In this document: positions 22,648-30,631 of the stretch, in pieces
How positions within the stretch are numbered: the stretch's first letter is position 1
How the letters are laid out: every line of letters begins with the position of its first letter
Virus record (IMG/VR): IMGVR_UViG_3300037349_000085
Coordinates: 1 to 39,500 of that record
DNA length: 39,500 nucleotides
DNA from: a virus
Reading direction: 5' to 3' (one strand)
Made by a program: the position numbers and the translations under genes
Notes under the pieces: model-generated
Told to the model about the DNA's origin: nothing
The model's database searches: none
Seen by the model: only the letters and a program-made list of their open reading frames with translations

Positions 22648-23960
22648 TGGCAGGTTATTCCGTCCCAGATTTTACATGGCTCTATCAGGGTTTACCTGCT
22701 TCGGGTGGTTCACTTTACGTTTATCAAACTGGTACAACGACACCCGTTACCATATATTCCGATGGCGGCCTGACGACACCTATTACCAACCCCGGTACTT
22801 TAGATGCTAATGGTGCGCTTAAATTCTATGTTTCTGGCTCGGTAAATCTTCGTCTGGATGCTTATACCTCTACAGGGCAATTCATTCAAAGCATTGACCC
22901 TGTTTATCCAGTAAGTGGTTCATCTGGCTCTACTGGACAGGTGGTATATGAAGGAAGCAACATAACGCTTTCTACAACAAACAACGTAAATAACATTATT
23001 TCCACCGCTGCCATTAATATAGCACTTCCCATCACGACTGGATTTACTAACTCATTTCAAGTTGAATTAAATGCACAAGGTGGCGCAATAACGCTTATCC
23101 CCAATGCGACCGATAAAATAAATGGAGGAACCGCAGGAGCTTCTTTTGTCATTTCCAAGGGTAGCAGTGCTGTATTATGGACGGATGCGGCAGGAAATTG
23201 GGGAACAAACTTTCTGACTAATGCAAATCCGACTAAACGCTCTTTTGCAAATCTTCAAGCGGGATGGGTATCAAATACTACATTTTCAGTTTATTGTGAA
23301 GAGGCAGTTTTAGAAAATGCATCAGGACAAACTATTAAAGTCGTGCTGCCTTCTGGAGCCACAAATACTATTACTAATACTGGGGTAAATGGAATAGATA
23401 CCGCATCTGTTGTTATTAATACTAATTACTCATGTTTTATTATTTCTAATGGGACAACAGTTGCAAGTCTCATATCTCTAAGCGCCACACCTGCGTTGCC
23501 TTCTGGATATACTTATTATGCTGCTTATGGAACTATATCATTAGATGGAGGTGCGCATATCAGAGGTTTCCAACAATTCGGAAACAGAATGACATTCACT
23601 GTAGGAAGCAATTTATCGGCGCTTCCCTCATTTGCTAGCGGTGCGGCGGGAAATGTATCAACTCCGACTTTTGTAACATTCAATGCTTTATCATTCTCTA
23701 CTGCCACAACACCCGTCCCGGTCGTTCGCTCAACGGGAATACTTGCATCTTCTCCTTCGGGTCAAACCATCCTTATAGCACCCAATAATTCCTATTCTCT
23801 CGCTACTGGAAACTTTCCCCCTATTTATACAGCTATAAATGGAGGAAGTGGCTTATCAGTATGTAGCTATTGGTTCCCTGTTGAAAATGCTAATTTATAT
23901 TATGCCACTGCCAATGCTAACTGCAATATTCAGTGTATTGGCTATGAATACAATTGGTAG
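22647..23960 (+). CDS. Tail fibre or tailspike protein
   Basis: 437 residues. The N-terminal 75 residues match the widespread phage adsorption-protein module: Gly-Gly-Ser-Leu-Tyr-Val-Tyr-Gln-Thr-Gly-Thr-Thr-Thr-Pro, then Ile-Tyr-Ser-Asp-Gly-Gly-Leu-Thr-Thr-Pro and Leu-Asp-Ala-Asn-Gly. The rest is Thr/Ser/Asn/Ala-rich beta structure with a C-terminus containing several Cys and aromatics. It should attach to the tail hub and contact the host surface. No depolymerase site is visible. Confidence 0.75.
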   Translation: MAGYSVPDFTWLYQGLPASGGSLYVYQTGTTTPVTIYSDGGLTTPITNPGTLDANGALKFYVSGSVNLRLDAYTSTGQFIQSIDPVYPVSGSSGSTGQVVYEGSNITLSTTNNVNNIISTAAINIALPITTGFTNSFQVELNAQGGAITLIPNATDKINGGTAGASFVISKGSSAVLWTDAAGNWGTNFLTNANPTKRSFANLQAGWVSNTTFSVYCEEAVLENASGQTIKVVLPSGATNTITNTGVNGIDTASVVINTNYSCFIISNGTTVASLISLSATPALPSGYTYYAAYGTISLDGGAHIRGFQQFGNRMTFTVGSNLSALPSFASGAAGNVSTPTFVTFNALSFSTATTPVPVVRSTGILASSPSGQTILIAPNNSYSLATGNFPPIYTAINGGSGLSVCSYWFPVENANLYYATANANCNIQCIGYEYNW

Positions 23961-23963
23961 GAA

Positions 23964-25631
23964 ATGACAGAAGTATTTAGCAATTTTGCAATTGGCACCT
24001 TAGGTGCGCCGATTACTGCATCTCAAACTACCATAAGCATATCCCCCATAACTCAAAGCAACGTTCCAAGTGGATCTCCTACTTTTCCTGCAACAGGCAA
24101 CTTTCGTATAGTTGTTCAAAGCTTTGATGTTACGACTCAAATTCCAACATCTTCCCCAGAAATAATGTTGGTGACGGCGGTTAATGGGAAACAGTTTACT
24201 GTTCAACGAGCAGCAGAAAGCTCAACCTTATTCCCTGCAAGAGCCTTTCCCTCCGGTGCCCAAGTTGTCCATATCATCACCGCCGGTGTGATGACTGCTT
24301 TAGAAGCAGGAGGAGGCGGAGGAGTTTCATCTTTTAATGGAACGACAGGGGCTATTACTCTTAATGCAGGGACAGGGGCTTCAATAACGCAATCCGGATT
24401 AGGAACTTATACTATTTCAGCGACAGGGGGAACAGGAGCAGTTTCCTCCGTATCTAATTCTGATGGCACATTGACTATTTCCCCCACTACTGGCGCTGTA
24501 GTTGCTGGTATTAACCTAGCAAATCCTAACATATGGACTGCCCAACAGGAAATTCAGCTTAGCACGTTTGGCGGCACTCCAACTTTTGCAAGTTCTGCCC
24601 TATACCTTCAAAACCCAACTTCAGCGGCTTTGGGTGCACAACAAATATCTCCCCCCCTCGTTATGGAAGGCCAAGACTGGCTTACCACGTCATCTGTTTC
24701 TACTTCTACACGTTTTTATCAATATGTTCTACCTGTTCAAGGCACTACTACAGCGACAGGTGATTTAACATTTGCATTTCAAGCCGGTAATGGAACTATT
24801 GCCGTTGTTGCAGAAATCACTAGTGGTGGCTCAATATTAGCCATAGGAGCGCTCGGCTCTAATCAGACTACAAACGGCAATTTCTATATGGTTGCCTCCA
24901 TTACTTCTGCCTCACAAGTTACGGCGCAATCGCTTTTTGCAGGAGCAAGCGGCGTCAATCTGAGGACGCAGTTTTATGGTTCTACTTCTACCTTATTAAC
25001 GGCAGGTAACAGTTATGGGGGTGTAGTATTTGCCAATGCACCCACTACCACGGCGGCAAGTGGTACACATGCGATGCTGGCAAACGTTGTTATCAAAGCG
25101 ATTGGCACTATTACCCAAGGTGCTTCAACCGTCACACGTACCGCATCTCTATATATTGATGGCCCTCCAACAGCGACCGTTACAGACCGAAATTATGCCG
25201 CTTATTATTCTAGTGGAGCTGTATCTGTAAATGGAACTCTATGTTTGAACCTCAGTGGCCTCATGAAGGCCAATGGTTCAAACAATGATATAACAACCGC
25301 AGTTCCCGGTACGGATTACGGCACCGGTTCTCAGGTAGTAACTACAACTCCATTCACTGCACCCGCTACGGCTTTGCCCACTTACTATGCCATAAAGAAT
25401 AGTACAGGAGGCGCTTTTACCTTCAATCTGCCAGCCTCCCCTGCCACAGGACAATTAGCTTCTATCGTGGATGCACTTAACAACGCAGGTACAAACAACA
25501 TAACAGTCAGCGGCAACGGCAAAACCATAAGCGCCTACGGTAGTACGCAGGCAAGCGTTACAATCGCCAGCAATGGTGGTTCCCTTAACCCCTTAGTATA
25601 TGATGGGACACAATGGAATTGTTTCGGATAA
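23964..25631 (+). CDS. Tail fibre-like protein
   Basis: 555 residues. The N-terminal part (Thr-Gln-Ile-Pro-Thr-Ser-Ser-Pro-Glu-Ile-Met-Leu-Val-Thr) resembles tail-attachment modules. The remainder is low-complexity Thr/Ser/Gly/Ala beta repeats, ending with a beta segment Asn-Ile-Thr-Val-Ser-Gly-Asn-Gly-Lys-Thr-Ile. It starts 4 nt after the previous fibre gene and overlaps the next by 19 nt, so the fibres are probably co-translated. Confidence 0.7.
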   Translation: MTEVFSNFAIGTLGAPITASQTTISISPITQSNVPSGSPTFPATGNFRIVVQSFDVTTQIPTSSPEIMLVTAVNGKQFTVQRAAESSTLFPARAFPSGAQVVHIITAGVMTALEAGGGGGVSSFNGTTGAITLNAGTGASITQSGLGTYTISATGGTGAVSSVSNSDGTLTISPTTGAVVAGINLANPNIWTAQQEIQLSTFGGTPTFASSALYLQNPTSAALGAQQISPPLVMEGQDWLTTSSVSTSTRFYQYVLPVQGTTTATGDLTFAFQAGNGTIAVVAEITSGGSILAIGALGSNQTTNGNFYMVASITSASQVTAQSLFAGASGVNLRTQFYGSTSTLLTAGNSYGGVVFANAPTTTAASGTHAMLANVVIKAIGTITQGASTVTRTASLYIDGPPTATVTDRNYAAYYSSGAVSVNGTLCLNLSGLMKANGSNNDITTAVPGTDYGTGSQVVTTTPFTAPATALPTYYAIKNSTGGAFTFNLPASPATGQLASIVDALNNAGTNNITVSGNGKTISAYGSTQASVTIASNGGSLNPLVYDGTQWNCFG

Positions 25632-26578
25632 ACATATTAATCGTTATTTTGGCATTATTTGGTGCCAATGCATATGGGGCTACACCTCTCATCAATTGCA
25701 GTGGGTCAAGCTATCTGCAATCCACTGCGAGTAATCAGACCTTTGGATGCGGAACACCTTCGGGTGGCGTTACGATTACTTCTCCTAATTCTACATTAAC
25801 TGTAGGTGGAACATCTTCATCCCCCACGCTAGATTTTAATTTGGCCAAATCTAACGCATGGACAGTCCCCCAATCTATAACTACTTCCAGTAATTATACT
25901 TTTCCATTTACCGTTAATTCTAGCGCCACTTATCCGACACAGGTATCGGGTATGAATATTCTTCTATCCAGCGGCCAGATAGGTGATATATTTGCAACGG
26001 ATTCTGGTGGAAACCATATTGAAATAGATGCTGTTTCTGGGAATTATTCCGCTATTAATGCGGTAGGGACATCCTTTGTGTATGAACCCGGTTCGTTTGT
26101 AAATTGCAGCCCAAACGCCCAGATTGATGTGATGGATAGCAATTGTAATTCATCCGTTCGTTTCTCCGCGACAACAAACGCTGCTAATTATTTATCTCTA
26201 GCGGGTGGAACAACTGGAAATGCCGCAACAATTACGGCAACGGGAAGTGATACGAATGTTTCCCTTAATTTGCTTACAAAAGGTACCGGGGTAACAAAGT
26301 TTGTTTCTGATGTTCAGTTTGCGGGTAATGCGCCAGCCGTCACTTCGTGCGGAAGCGGAACATTAACTACTGGCTCAAAAGACCACAAAGGAAGCGTAAC
26401 AGGCATCACCGCAGCAACAGCATGCACTATTACGTTTTCTCAGGCTTTAGCAACGGCGCCGGCATGTACTTTTAGCGACAGCGCCGGAACGGCAGTTGGG
26501 ATTTCCAGCATTAGTACGGCAGCCGTTACCACCACTATGACCGCTCTTACTGGATCATTATATTATATCTGTTTTTAA
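25613..26578 (+). CDS. Fibre-like protein with apparent signal peptide
   Basis: 321 residues. Residues 1-23 form a hydrophobic segment ending Gly-Ala-Asn-Ala-Tyr-Gly-Ala, with a plausible signal-peptidase site. After this come fibre-type beta repeats (Leu-Thr-Val-Gly-Gly-Thr; Asn-Leu-Leu-Thr-Lys-Gly-Thr-Gly-Val) and seven or more Cys. An exported, disulfide-bearing fibre-like protein is odd for a virion part that assembles in the cytoplasm. It may instead be released to, or displayed at, the host envelope (inference). Confidence 0.65.
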   Translation: MELFRINILIVILALFGANAYGATPLINCSGSSYLQSTASNQTFGCGTPSGGVTITSPNSTLTVGGTSSSPTLDFNLAKSNAWTVPQSITTSSNYTFPFTVNSSATYPTQVSGMNILLSSGQIGDIFATDSGGNHIEIDAVSGNYSAINAVGTSFVYEPGSFVNCSPNAQIDVMDSNCNSSVRFSATTNAANYLSLAGGTTGNAATITATGSDTNVSLNLLTKGTGVTKFVSDVQFAGNAPAVTSCGSGTLTTGSKDHKGSVTGITAATACTITFSQALATAPACTFSDSAGTAVGISSISTAAVTTTMTALTGSLYYICF

Positions 26579-26586
26579 GGAATTAT

Positions 26587-26895
26587 ATGAAAAAACTACT
26601 TATTGCATTTTTGCTAATTTCCTCGCCTGCGTATGCTCAAAGCACACCTACTGTTGTTGACACCGTTAATGATGATGGAAGTGTTACGCGGGTTACAACC
26701 ATCACTTATTCAGCTTCGCAATATCAAAACATTGTATCTGCTCAGCAATACCAATTACAGCAACTACAGACAGCCGCAGCATCTATAAATGCCCAGATAG
26801 GCGCATTGACCCCGCAGGTAAATAACGCGCAGACTGTTATTCAGCAGTCCCAATCAGCAATAGCCGCGCCGTCAAGCGCATTTTCGATACGATAA
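26587..26895 (+). CDS. Secreted coiled-coil protein
   Basis: 102 residues. Met-Lys-Lys-Leu-Leu-Ile-Ala-Phe-Leu-Leu followed by Pro-Ala-Tyr-Ala-Gln is a textbook Sec signal peptide (cleavage after residue 17). The mature part is Gln/Ala-rich and helical (about residues 50-95). A good ribosome site (AAGGAA) precedes it. It directly follows another signal-peptide gene. Its role in the periplasm is unknown. A spanin-like role is possible but not shown. Confidence 0.65.
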   Translation: MKKLLIAFLLISSPAYAQSTPTVVDTVNDDGSVTRVTTITYSASQYQNIVSAQQYQLQQLQTAAASINAQIGALTPQVNNAQTVIQQSQSAIAAPSSAFSIR

Positions 26896-26918
26896 CATAT
26901 AGAAATTTTAGGGAGAGA

Positions 26919-26948
26919 ATGATGAACTCACGGGACACAAATGGATGA
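26919..26948 (+). CDS. Nine-codon leader ORF
   Basis: ATG-ATG with an excellent GGGAGAG site 1-6 nt upstream encodes nine residues and ends in a TGA at 26946-26948, just inside the next gene (ATG at 26941). The next gene has no ribosome site of its own, so it may depend on reinitiation from this leader. Confidence 0.4.
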   Translation: MMNSRDTNG

Positions 26949-27219
26949 ACAGGACGTGAAAATAGCAGTCTTAGAGCGTGAAGTTGCCGGTTTACGGGAA
27001 CAACACAAAGACCATAAGACAGAAATGGTGAACTCGCTTAACAAGCTCACTGATGCTGTTTTTGATGCCATAAAAACATTACGTGAAGACGTAAAAGATA
27101 TCTATGAATTCATCAATAAGTCGAAAGGATATGTAGTCGCCATGATGCTGGTTTGCAGCGTTGTCGGCGGTAGTGTAGCTGCGATATTACCCGTAATAAT
27201 CACGCATTACTGGAAGTAA
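26941..27219 (+). CDS. Small coiled-coil protein with C-terminal membrane anchor
   Basis: 92 residues. A charged coiled coil (1-65) is followed by one hydrophobic segment (about 68-88, Val-Val-Ala-Met-Met-Leu-Val through Ala-Ile-Leu-Pro-Val-Ile-Ile). This architecture resembles XhlA-type lysis-associated or holin-accessory proteins. The downstream gene has the same layout, so they may form a pair. Not a confirmed holin. Confidence 0.65.
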   Translation: MDEQDVKIAVLEREVAGLREQHKDHKTEMVNSLNKLTDAVFDAIKTLREDVKDIYEFINKSKGYVVAMMLVCSVVGGSVAAILPVIITHYWK

Positions 27220-27221
27220 AA

Positions 27222-27629
27222 ATGACGGGGTGGACGCTGGAAACACTCAAATCCCTCTTAGATGAAAGGGAGGGAAGGGCGTTAGAGCGTAGGGCGGCAG
27301 ACAAAGAAAACATTTCCATAGCTATGAGTGCCGCAGAAAAAGCCATCACAAAAGCAGATTCGGCTTTAGAGAAGAGGCTTGACGGAATGAATGAATTTCG
27401 GGCATCTCTTAATGACCAAAATGCGCAGTTCCTTCCCCGCGCTGAATATGGTGTACAGCACAAAGCATTGGATGAAAAAGTAGTGGATATAAGCCAGCGT
27501 CTTCTTACCATAGAAGCTAGAAAAAGCGGGGTTGGTTCCGTCGGCAATATTGTGCTTGGTTCCCTTTTGGCCTTAGCTGCTATCGCGGCAATCTTTGATT
27601 TAATTCTTACAGTTGGGCATAAGCCATGA
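27222..27629 (+). CDS. Coiled-coil protein with C-terminal membrane segment
   Basis: 135 residues. The long helical N-terminal part has the phage motif Asn-Glu-Phe-Arg-Ala-Ser-Leu-Asn-Asp-Gln, then Phe-Leu-Pro-Arg-Ala-Glu-Tyr. A hydrophobic segment at about 109-130 ends the protein. The motif recurs in a common family of small phage proteins of unknown function near tail or lysis genes. The stop overlaps the next gene as ATGA. Confidence 0.65.
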   Translation: MTGWTLETLKSLLDEREGRALERRAADKENISIAMSAAEKAITKADSALEKRLDGMNEFRASLNDQNAQFLPRAEYGVQHKALDEKVVDISQRLLTIEARKSGVGSVGNIVLGSLLALAAIAAIFDLILTVGHKP

Positions 27630-28402
27630 TTCTACCTGTGGATTTGGAATCCTTAAAACGATTTGTAAAGACTGGTAAGATTACGCCTGCGTCATTATTT
27701 GAAGAGATAATTAACGATATTGAAGACCTTGAGAGTTATAAGCTGCGAAAAATCCTCATTAAGCTCACGGCGGCCATAATCGCCATGAAATCGGTACGAC
27801 ATCTTTATGTGAATGGGAATAGCGTCGCGCCTTACCTAAAGAAGGTTATTCCCATGTCTAAGCATAAACACAAAAAGAACCCATTAACATTCAAATCTTT
27901 GGAGAAATTAATCATGGCTCAATCACAATGGCTTACCACCGTTCTTGCCGCAATCCAGACGATTGCATCAAGCAACGTTAACGACACCAAAACTCAGGCC
28001 GCAGTAACTGCTTTGACTGCACAGCTTGGCACTGATGAAGGTAATCAGGCTGCAACGAACGCGGAATTTCAGACGGCGATTTCCACGCTTGTTAAACAGC
28101 TTGCCGCTGCTCCGGCTACCGGTACGACTGGCACGACTGGTGCAACTACTGTCACGGGCGCACCTGCTACTCTTTCAGCTTCCAGTGGTTCTATCAATGG
28201 TGGGGAGACTATCACCATTAATGGCACTGGCTTTACTGGCGCTACAGCAGTGAATTTTGGCTCAGTGGCAGGTACAAGCCTCTCTGTCCAGAACGATACT
28301 ACCTTAACGGTGGTTTCGCCTGCTCAGGGCGCTGGAACTGTACCGGTTAGCATTGTAACCCCTTCGGCCACAATAGCCGCAGGAAACTACGCGCTTTCCT
28401 AA
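27626..28402 (+). CDS. IPT/TIG-domain protein with possible internal starts
   Basis: 258 residues from 27626. The last 77 residues form an IPT/TIG immunoglobulin-like domain (Gly-Gly-Glu-Thr-Ile-Thr-Ile-Asn-Gly-Thr-Gly-Phe, then Ala-Val-Asn-Phe-Gly). The first 80 residues are charged and helical. In-frame ATGs at 27854 and 27914 exist. The latter has GGAG at 27901-27904 and would give a 162-residue product starting Met-Ala-Gln-Ser-Gln-Trp. Ig-like domains often decorate phage surfaces and bind host glycans. Confidence 0.65.
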   Translation: MILPVDLESLKRFVKTGKITPASLFEEIINDIEDLESYKLRKILIKLTAAIIAMKSVRHLYVNGNSVAPYLKKVIPMSKHKHKKNPLTFKSLEKLIMAQSQWLTTVLAAIQTIASSNVNDTKTQAAVTALTAQLGTDEGNQAATNAEFQTAISTLVKQLAAAPATGTTGTTGATTVTGAPATLSASSGSINGGETITINGTGFTGATAVNFGSVAGTSLSVQNDTTLTVVSPAQGAGTVPVSIVTPSATIAAGNYALS

Positions 28403-28428
28403 TATTTAACCATTAAAGGAGAAACCCC

Positions 28429-28530
28429 ATGACTTTCCAACCCAAAAACCCACAGCCCAACCAGACTCCGACGAAGCCGCAGCCTGCCAACCCGCAGCCC
28501 AATAAGCCGCTTCCGCAGGATAATCGCTAA
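28429..28530 (+). CDS. Small Pro/Gln/Asn-rich protein
   Basis: 33 residues, about one third Pro, with Pro-Gln-Pro-Asn-type repeats. It has a strong AAAGGAGA ribosome site 6 nt before the ATG, which argues that it is translated. It ends just before a strong terminator, so it closes the tail-gene transcript. Function unknown. Confidence 0.6.
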   Translation: MTFQPKNPQPNQTPTKPQPANPQPNKPLPQDNR

Positions 28531-28557
28531 ATCCTTGTCTAAATATCAGGCTATGTT

Positions 28558-28600
28558 AAACTCTTGAAGGATTAATTTCTTTCAAGAGTTTTTCTTTTTT
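28558..28600 (+). terminator. Strong rho-independent terminator
   Basis: A perfect 11-bp stem AAACTCTTGAA (28558-28568) / TTCAAGAGTTT (28581-28591) is followed by TTCTTTTTT. It separates the virion block from the lysis genes. Confidence 0.85.
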
Positions 28601-28606
28601 GTGGTC

Positions 28607-29035
28607 ATGAGCATGTCTGAAGTGAACGATAGGAAATTAAGCGATTTAGACCCTTTATTGCAGCCATTATGCCAGCAATTTCTGGATGCTTGCCAAGCGG
28701 CTGGTATATCTGTTATAATCACACAAACATACCGTTCCTCTGCAGAACAGGATGCCGATTATGCTCAAGGTCGTACCCTTCCCGGCAAGATTATCACCAA
28801 CGCCAGAGGTGGCCAAAGCCCGCATAACTGCACTCTTTCGGATGGGACACCTGCTGCGAGAGCTTTCGATTTTACAATACAAGATGCTAACCGAACTCTG
28901 GACTGGAATCTATCAGACCCATTATGGATTAAGGCTATCGCAATCGGAGAGGGACTTGGACTTGTGAGCGGAAGCACTTTTAATATTAAGGATTATGACC
29001 ATTTTCAAATGGCGGCATGGCGTGAAAATGGTTAA
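28607..29035 (+). CDS. M15-type peptidase endolysin
   Basis: 142 residues from the ATG at 28607 (GTG at 28601 also possible). The zinc-site pattern of VanY/L-alanyl-D-glutamate peptidases is present: Ser-Pro-His-Asn, Ala-Phe-Asp-Phe, and a final Asp-Tyr-Asp-His-Phe-Gln. These enzymes cut the peptide stems of peptidoglycan. There is no signal peptide, so export needs a holin. The gene follows a terminator by only 6 nt and has no clear Shine-Dalgarno site. The homing endonuclease gene starts inside its last codons. Confidence 0.85.
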   Translation: MSMSEVNDRKLSDLDPLLQPLCQQFLDACQAAGISVIITQTYRSSAEQDADYAQGRTLPGKIITNARGGQSPHNCTLSDGTPAARAFDFTIQDANRTLDWNLSDPLWIKAIAIGEGLGLVSGSTFNIKDYDHFQMAAWRENG

Positions 29036-29561
29036 AAATATAGAATTAACCCAAGGACAGTTTGCTATTGTAGATGATGAAGATTTCGCAATGTTATCAG
29101 CATATAAATGGCATGCGCATAAGGGAAAAGGTAAGATATATTATGCAATTTCCAATATAGATATTGGAGAAAGAGCAGAACGTAAATTTTTCAATGGTCG
29201 ATTATATAATGCTCGAAAAATAACAACATGCATTAAGATGCATAGACTAATTATGAAGCCTCCGAAAAATATGGTTATCGACCATATCAATGGTAATGGT
29301 CTAGATAACAGGAAAGAGAATCTTAGGGTTTGTTCCCCTGCGCAAAATAATCTTAATTCAACGAAAAAAGCCCAAGCTAGTTCCAAATATAAGGGTGTTA
29401 GAAAACACCAAGGAAAGTGGGATGCAAGAATATCAATAAATAAAGAAACAATATATTTGGGTAGATTTAATTCTGTGATTAATGCCGCAACTGCTTATAA
29501 TATTGGGGCAGCGATATATCATAAACAATTTGCAAAATTCAACGATTGGAAAACAGTATGA
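29028..29561 (+). CDS. HNH homing endonuclease with AP2-like DNA-binding domain
   Basis: 177 residues from the ATG at 29028. The HNH core is visible: Met-His-Arg-Leu-Ile, then Val-Ile-Asp-His-Ile-Asn-Gly-Asn-Gly-Leu-Asp-Asn-Arg and Asn-Leu-Arg. The C-terminal AP2-like part has Lys-Tyr-Lys-Gly-Val-Arg-Lys-His and Trp-Asp-Ala-Arg-Ile, then Ile-Tyr-Leu-Gly-Arg-Phe. Such free-standing enzymes spread by cutting phages that lack them. It lies between endolysin and holin-like genes and looks more A/T-rich than its neighbours, consistent with insertion. Confidence 0.9.
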   Translation: MVKNIELTQGQFAIVDDEDFAMLSAYKWHAHKGKGKIYYAISNIDIGERAERKFFNGRLYNARKITTCIKMHRLIMKPPKNMVIDHINGNGLDNRKENLRVCSPAQNNLNSTKKAQASSKYKGVRKHQGKWDARISINKETIYLGRFNSVINAATAYNIGAAIYHKQFAKFNDWKTV

Positions 29562-29749
29562 GCGGATTTATTATATTTCTGGCATACGCCCTTATATTTC
29601 TTGTTTTACTAGGGCTTTTATACTGGGGCTTGCAGAGCGTTAACTTGCCTCAGCCTGTCAAAACAGCAATTATTGTTATATTGGTGTGCGTGGGCATCAT
29701 TTATTTCGTTTCCAGCGGTGAATTTCCAACAACATTTCATAGGGGATAA
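29558..29749 (+). CDS. Holin-like small membrane protein
   Basis: 63 residues from the ATG at 29558, which overlaps the homing endonuclease stop as ATGA. It has two hydrophobic segments (about 3-25 and 33-52) joined by a short Asn-Leu-Pro-Gln-Pro-Val-Lys turn, plus a short polar C-terminus. Size, topology and position after the endolysin fit a two-span (class II) holin. No sequence family is recognised. Confidence 0.65.
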   Translation: MSGFIIFLAYALIFLVLLGLLYWGLQSVNLPQPVKTAIIVILVCVGIIYFVSSGEFPTTFHRG

Positions 29750-29753
29750 AAAC

Positions 29754-30101
29754 ATGAGCATTTCTACAGTATGGACTGAATTTAAAGCTTGGTGGGAAGG
29801 TACTACCATTGGACAGGAAATTGACGCAGCAGCAGCGGCTGCTCTTAAAGAGCTTGAGGTTCTTGCTCCTTCCATTCTTCTTTCGGTAACTGAAAGCACT
29901 GCATCCCCTATCCTTGCGGGCCTTACAGCGGGCAATAGCACGGCTGAAATCATTTCGGCTGGCATATCTGCGGCTGAGGCAGCTTTCGCATCTGCTGGTT
30001 CCTCCGTTGCCTCTACAACGGTTTCAACCTTTGTATCAACTCTGCACAATTCTATTTCTGCTCAAGTATCGGCAGGTGCGGTAACTCCTACTACAGTATA
30101 A
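29754..30101 (+). CDS. Hypothetical Ala/Ser-rich helical protein
   Basis: 115 residues. An N-terminal Trp-rich segment (Val-Trp-Thr-Glu-Phe-Lys-Ala-Trp-Trp-Glu) is followed by Ala-rich helices and Ser/Thr-rich ends. It is moderately hydrophobic without a clear membrane span. It lies in the lysis block, with TAATG coupling to the next gene. Function unknown. Confidence 0.55.
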   Translation: MSISTVWTEFKAWWEGTTIGQEIDAAAAAALKELEVLAPSILLSVTESTASPILAGLTAGNSTAEIISAGISAAEAAFASAGSSVASTTVSTFVSTLHNSISAQVSAGAVTPTTV

Positions 30102-30286
30102 TGGTAGTATGGCTCTTAAAGGCTATTGCTTCCTATGTATTCAACCAGCTTATGGCTCGTATTGGCCATACAGCAGCCGCTGACCACTTCAAGGAAATTA
30201 TTGCTAGCCGGCAGCCGCTAAAGCCTGATTTACCCCCTGCTGAGTCTAGAAATCCAAATCTAGGCTCCGGCCATTACGGTGGTTGA
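30101..30286 (+). CDS. Small hypothetical protein of the lysis block
   Basis: 61 residues. A mildly hydrophobic N-terminus (Val-Val-Trp-Leu-Leu-Lys-Ala-Ile-Ala) leads to a Pro-rich polar C-terminus. The start overlaps the previous stop by one base. No domain recognised. Confidence 0.55.
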   Translation: MVVWLLKAIASYVFNQLMARIGHTAAADHFKEIIASRQPLKPDLPPAESRNPNLGSGHYGG

Positions 30287-30288
30287 CT

Positions 30289-30441
30289 ATGCAAGAGAAG
30301 CAATCCTATTGCTGGTTGTTTCTAATATGCTCCTTGCTGTTACTATCGTTACCATCATGTTCACCAAATTATGAAGGCGATTTTTGTAACGCCTATTATG
30401 CCTATAACGTAGCTGTGCCTTCTAAGGCAGGTGGAAAATGA
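30289..30441 (+). CDS. Small lipoprotein, candidate outer-membrane spanin
   Basis: 50 residues from the ATG at 30289. A hydrophobic stretch ends Leu-Pro-Ser-Cys, a typical lipobox, leaving a mature part of about 27 residues. Size, lipid anchor and location after endolysin and holin-like genes resemble Rz1-type spanins. A matching inner-membrane Rz partner is not evident. It is the last gene of the rightward block and converges on the leftward operon with one base between them. Confidence 0.55.
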   Translation: MQEKQSYCWLFLICSLLLLSLPSCSPNYEGDFCNAYYAYNVAVPSKAGGK

Positions 30442-30442
30442 T

Positions 30443-30631
30443 TTAATTGCCGCCGGGCGTGTCACTGGGGGTAAAATCTCCCGGCGATCCGGCTGCGCAA
30501 CACATGTCGTTAACCTGAGACACCAGATTATCCCCATAATCATCGTCATCATCCGCATACGCAGGAAGACCGATGAGCATCAGAAGCAGGCATATCATGA
30601 CAGGTTCTATTAGAGGGTGATACCGCATCAT
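30443..30631 (-). CDS. Secreted acidic small protein, last gene of the leftward operon
   Basis: 62 residues from the ATG at 30631, whose ATG overlaps the upstream TGA. A signal peptide (Met-Ile-Cys-Leu-Leu-Leu-Met-Leu-Ile-Gly-Leu-Pro-Ala-Tyr-Ala) is followed by five Asp and a Gly/Pro-rich tail with a Cys-Cys pair. Probably periplasmic. Function unknown. Confidence 0.6.
   Translation of the reverse strand: MMRYHPLIEPVMICLLLMLIGLPAYADDDDDYGDNLVSQVNDMCCAAGSPGDFTPSDTPGGN
30451..30486. terminator. Possible hairpin between convergent operons
   Basis: A perfect 7-bp GC-rich inverted repeat CGCCGGG (30451-30457) / CCCGGCG (30480-30486) encloses 22 nt, just past the end of the rightward genes. No T-run follows. 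It could stop rightward transcripts, with low certainty. Confidence 0.3.

Noticed and set aside
28535-28563. Promoter TTGTCT-16-TAAACT before the endolysin
   Set aside because: Both boxes are weak, and the predicted transcript would start inside the terminator stem.
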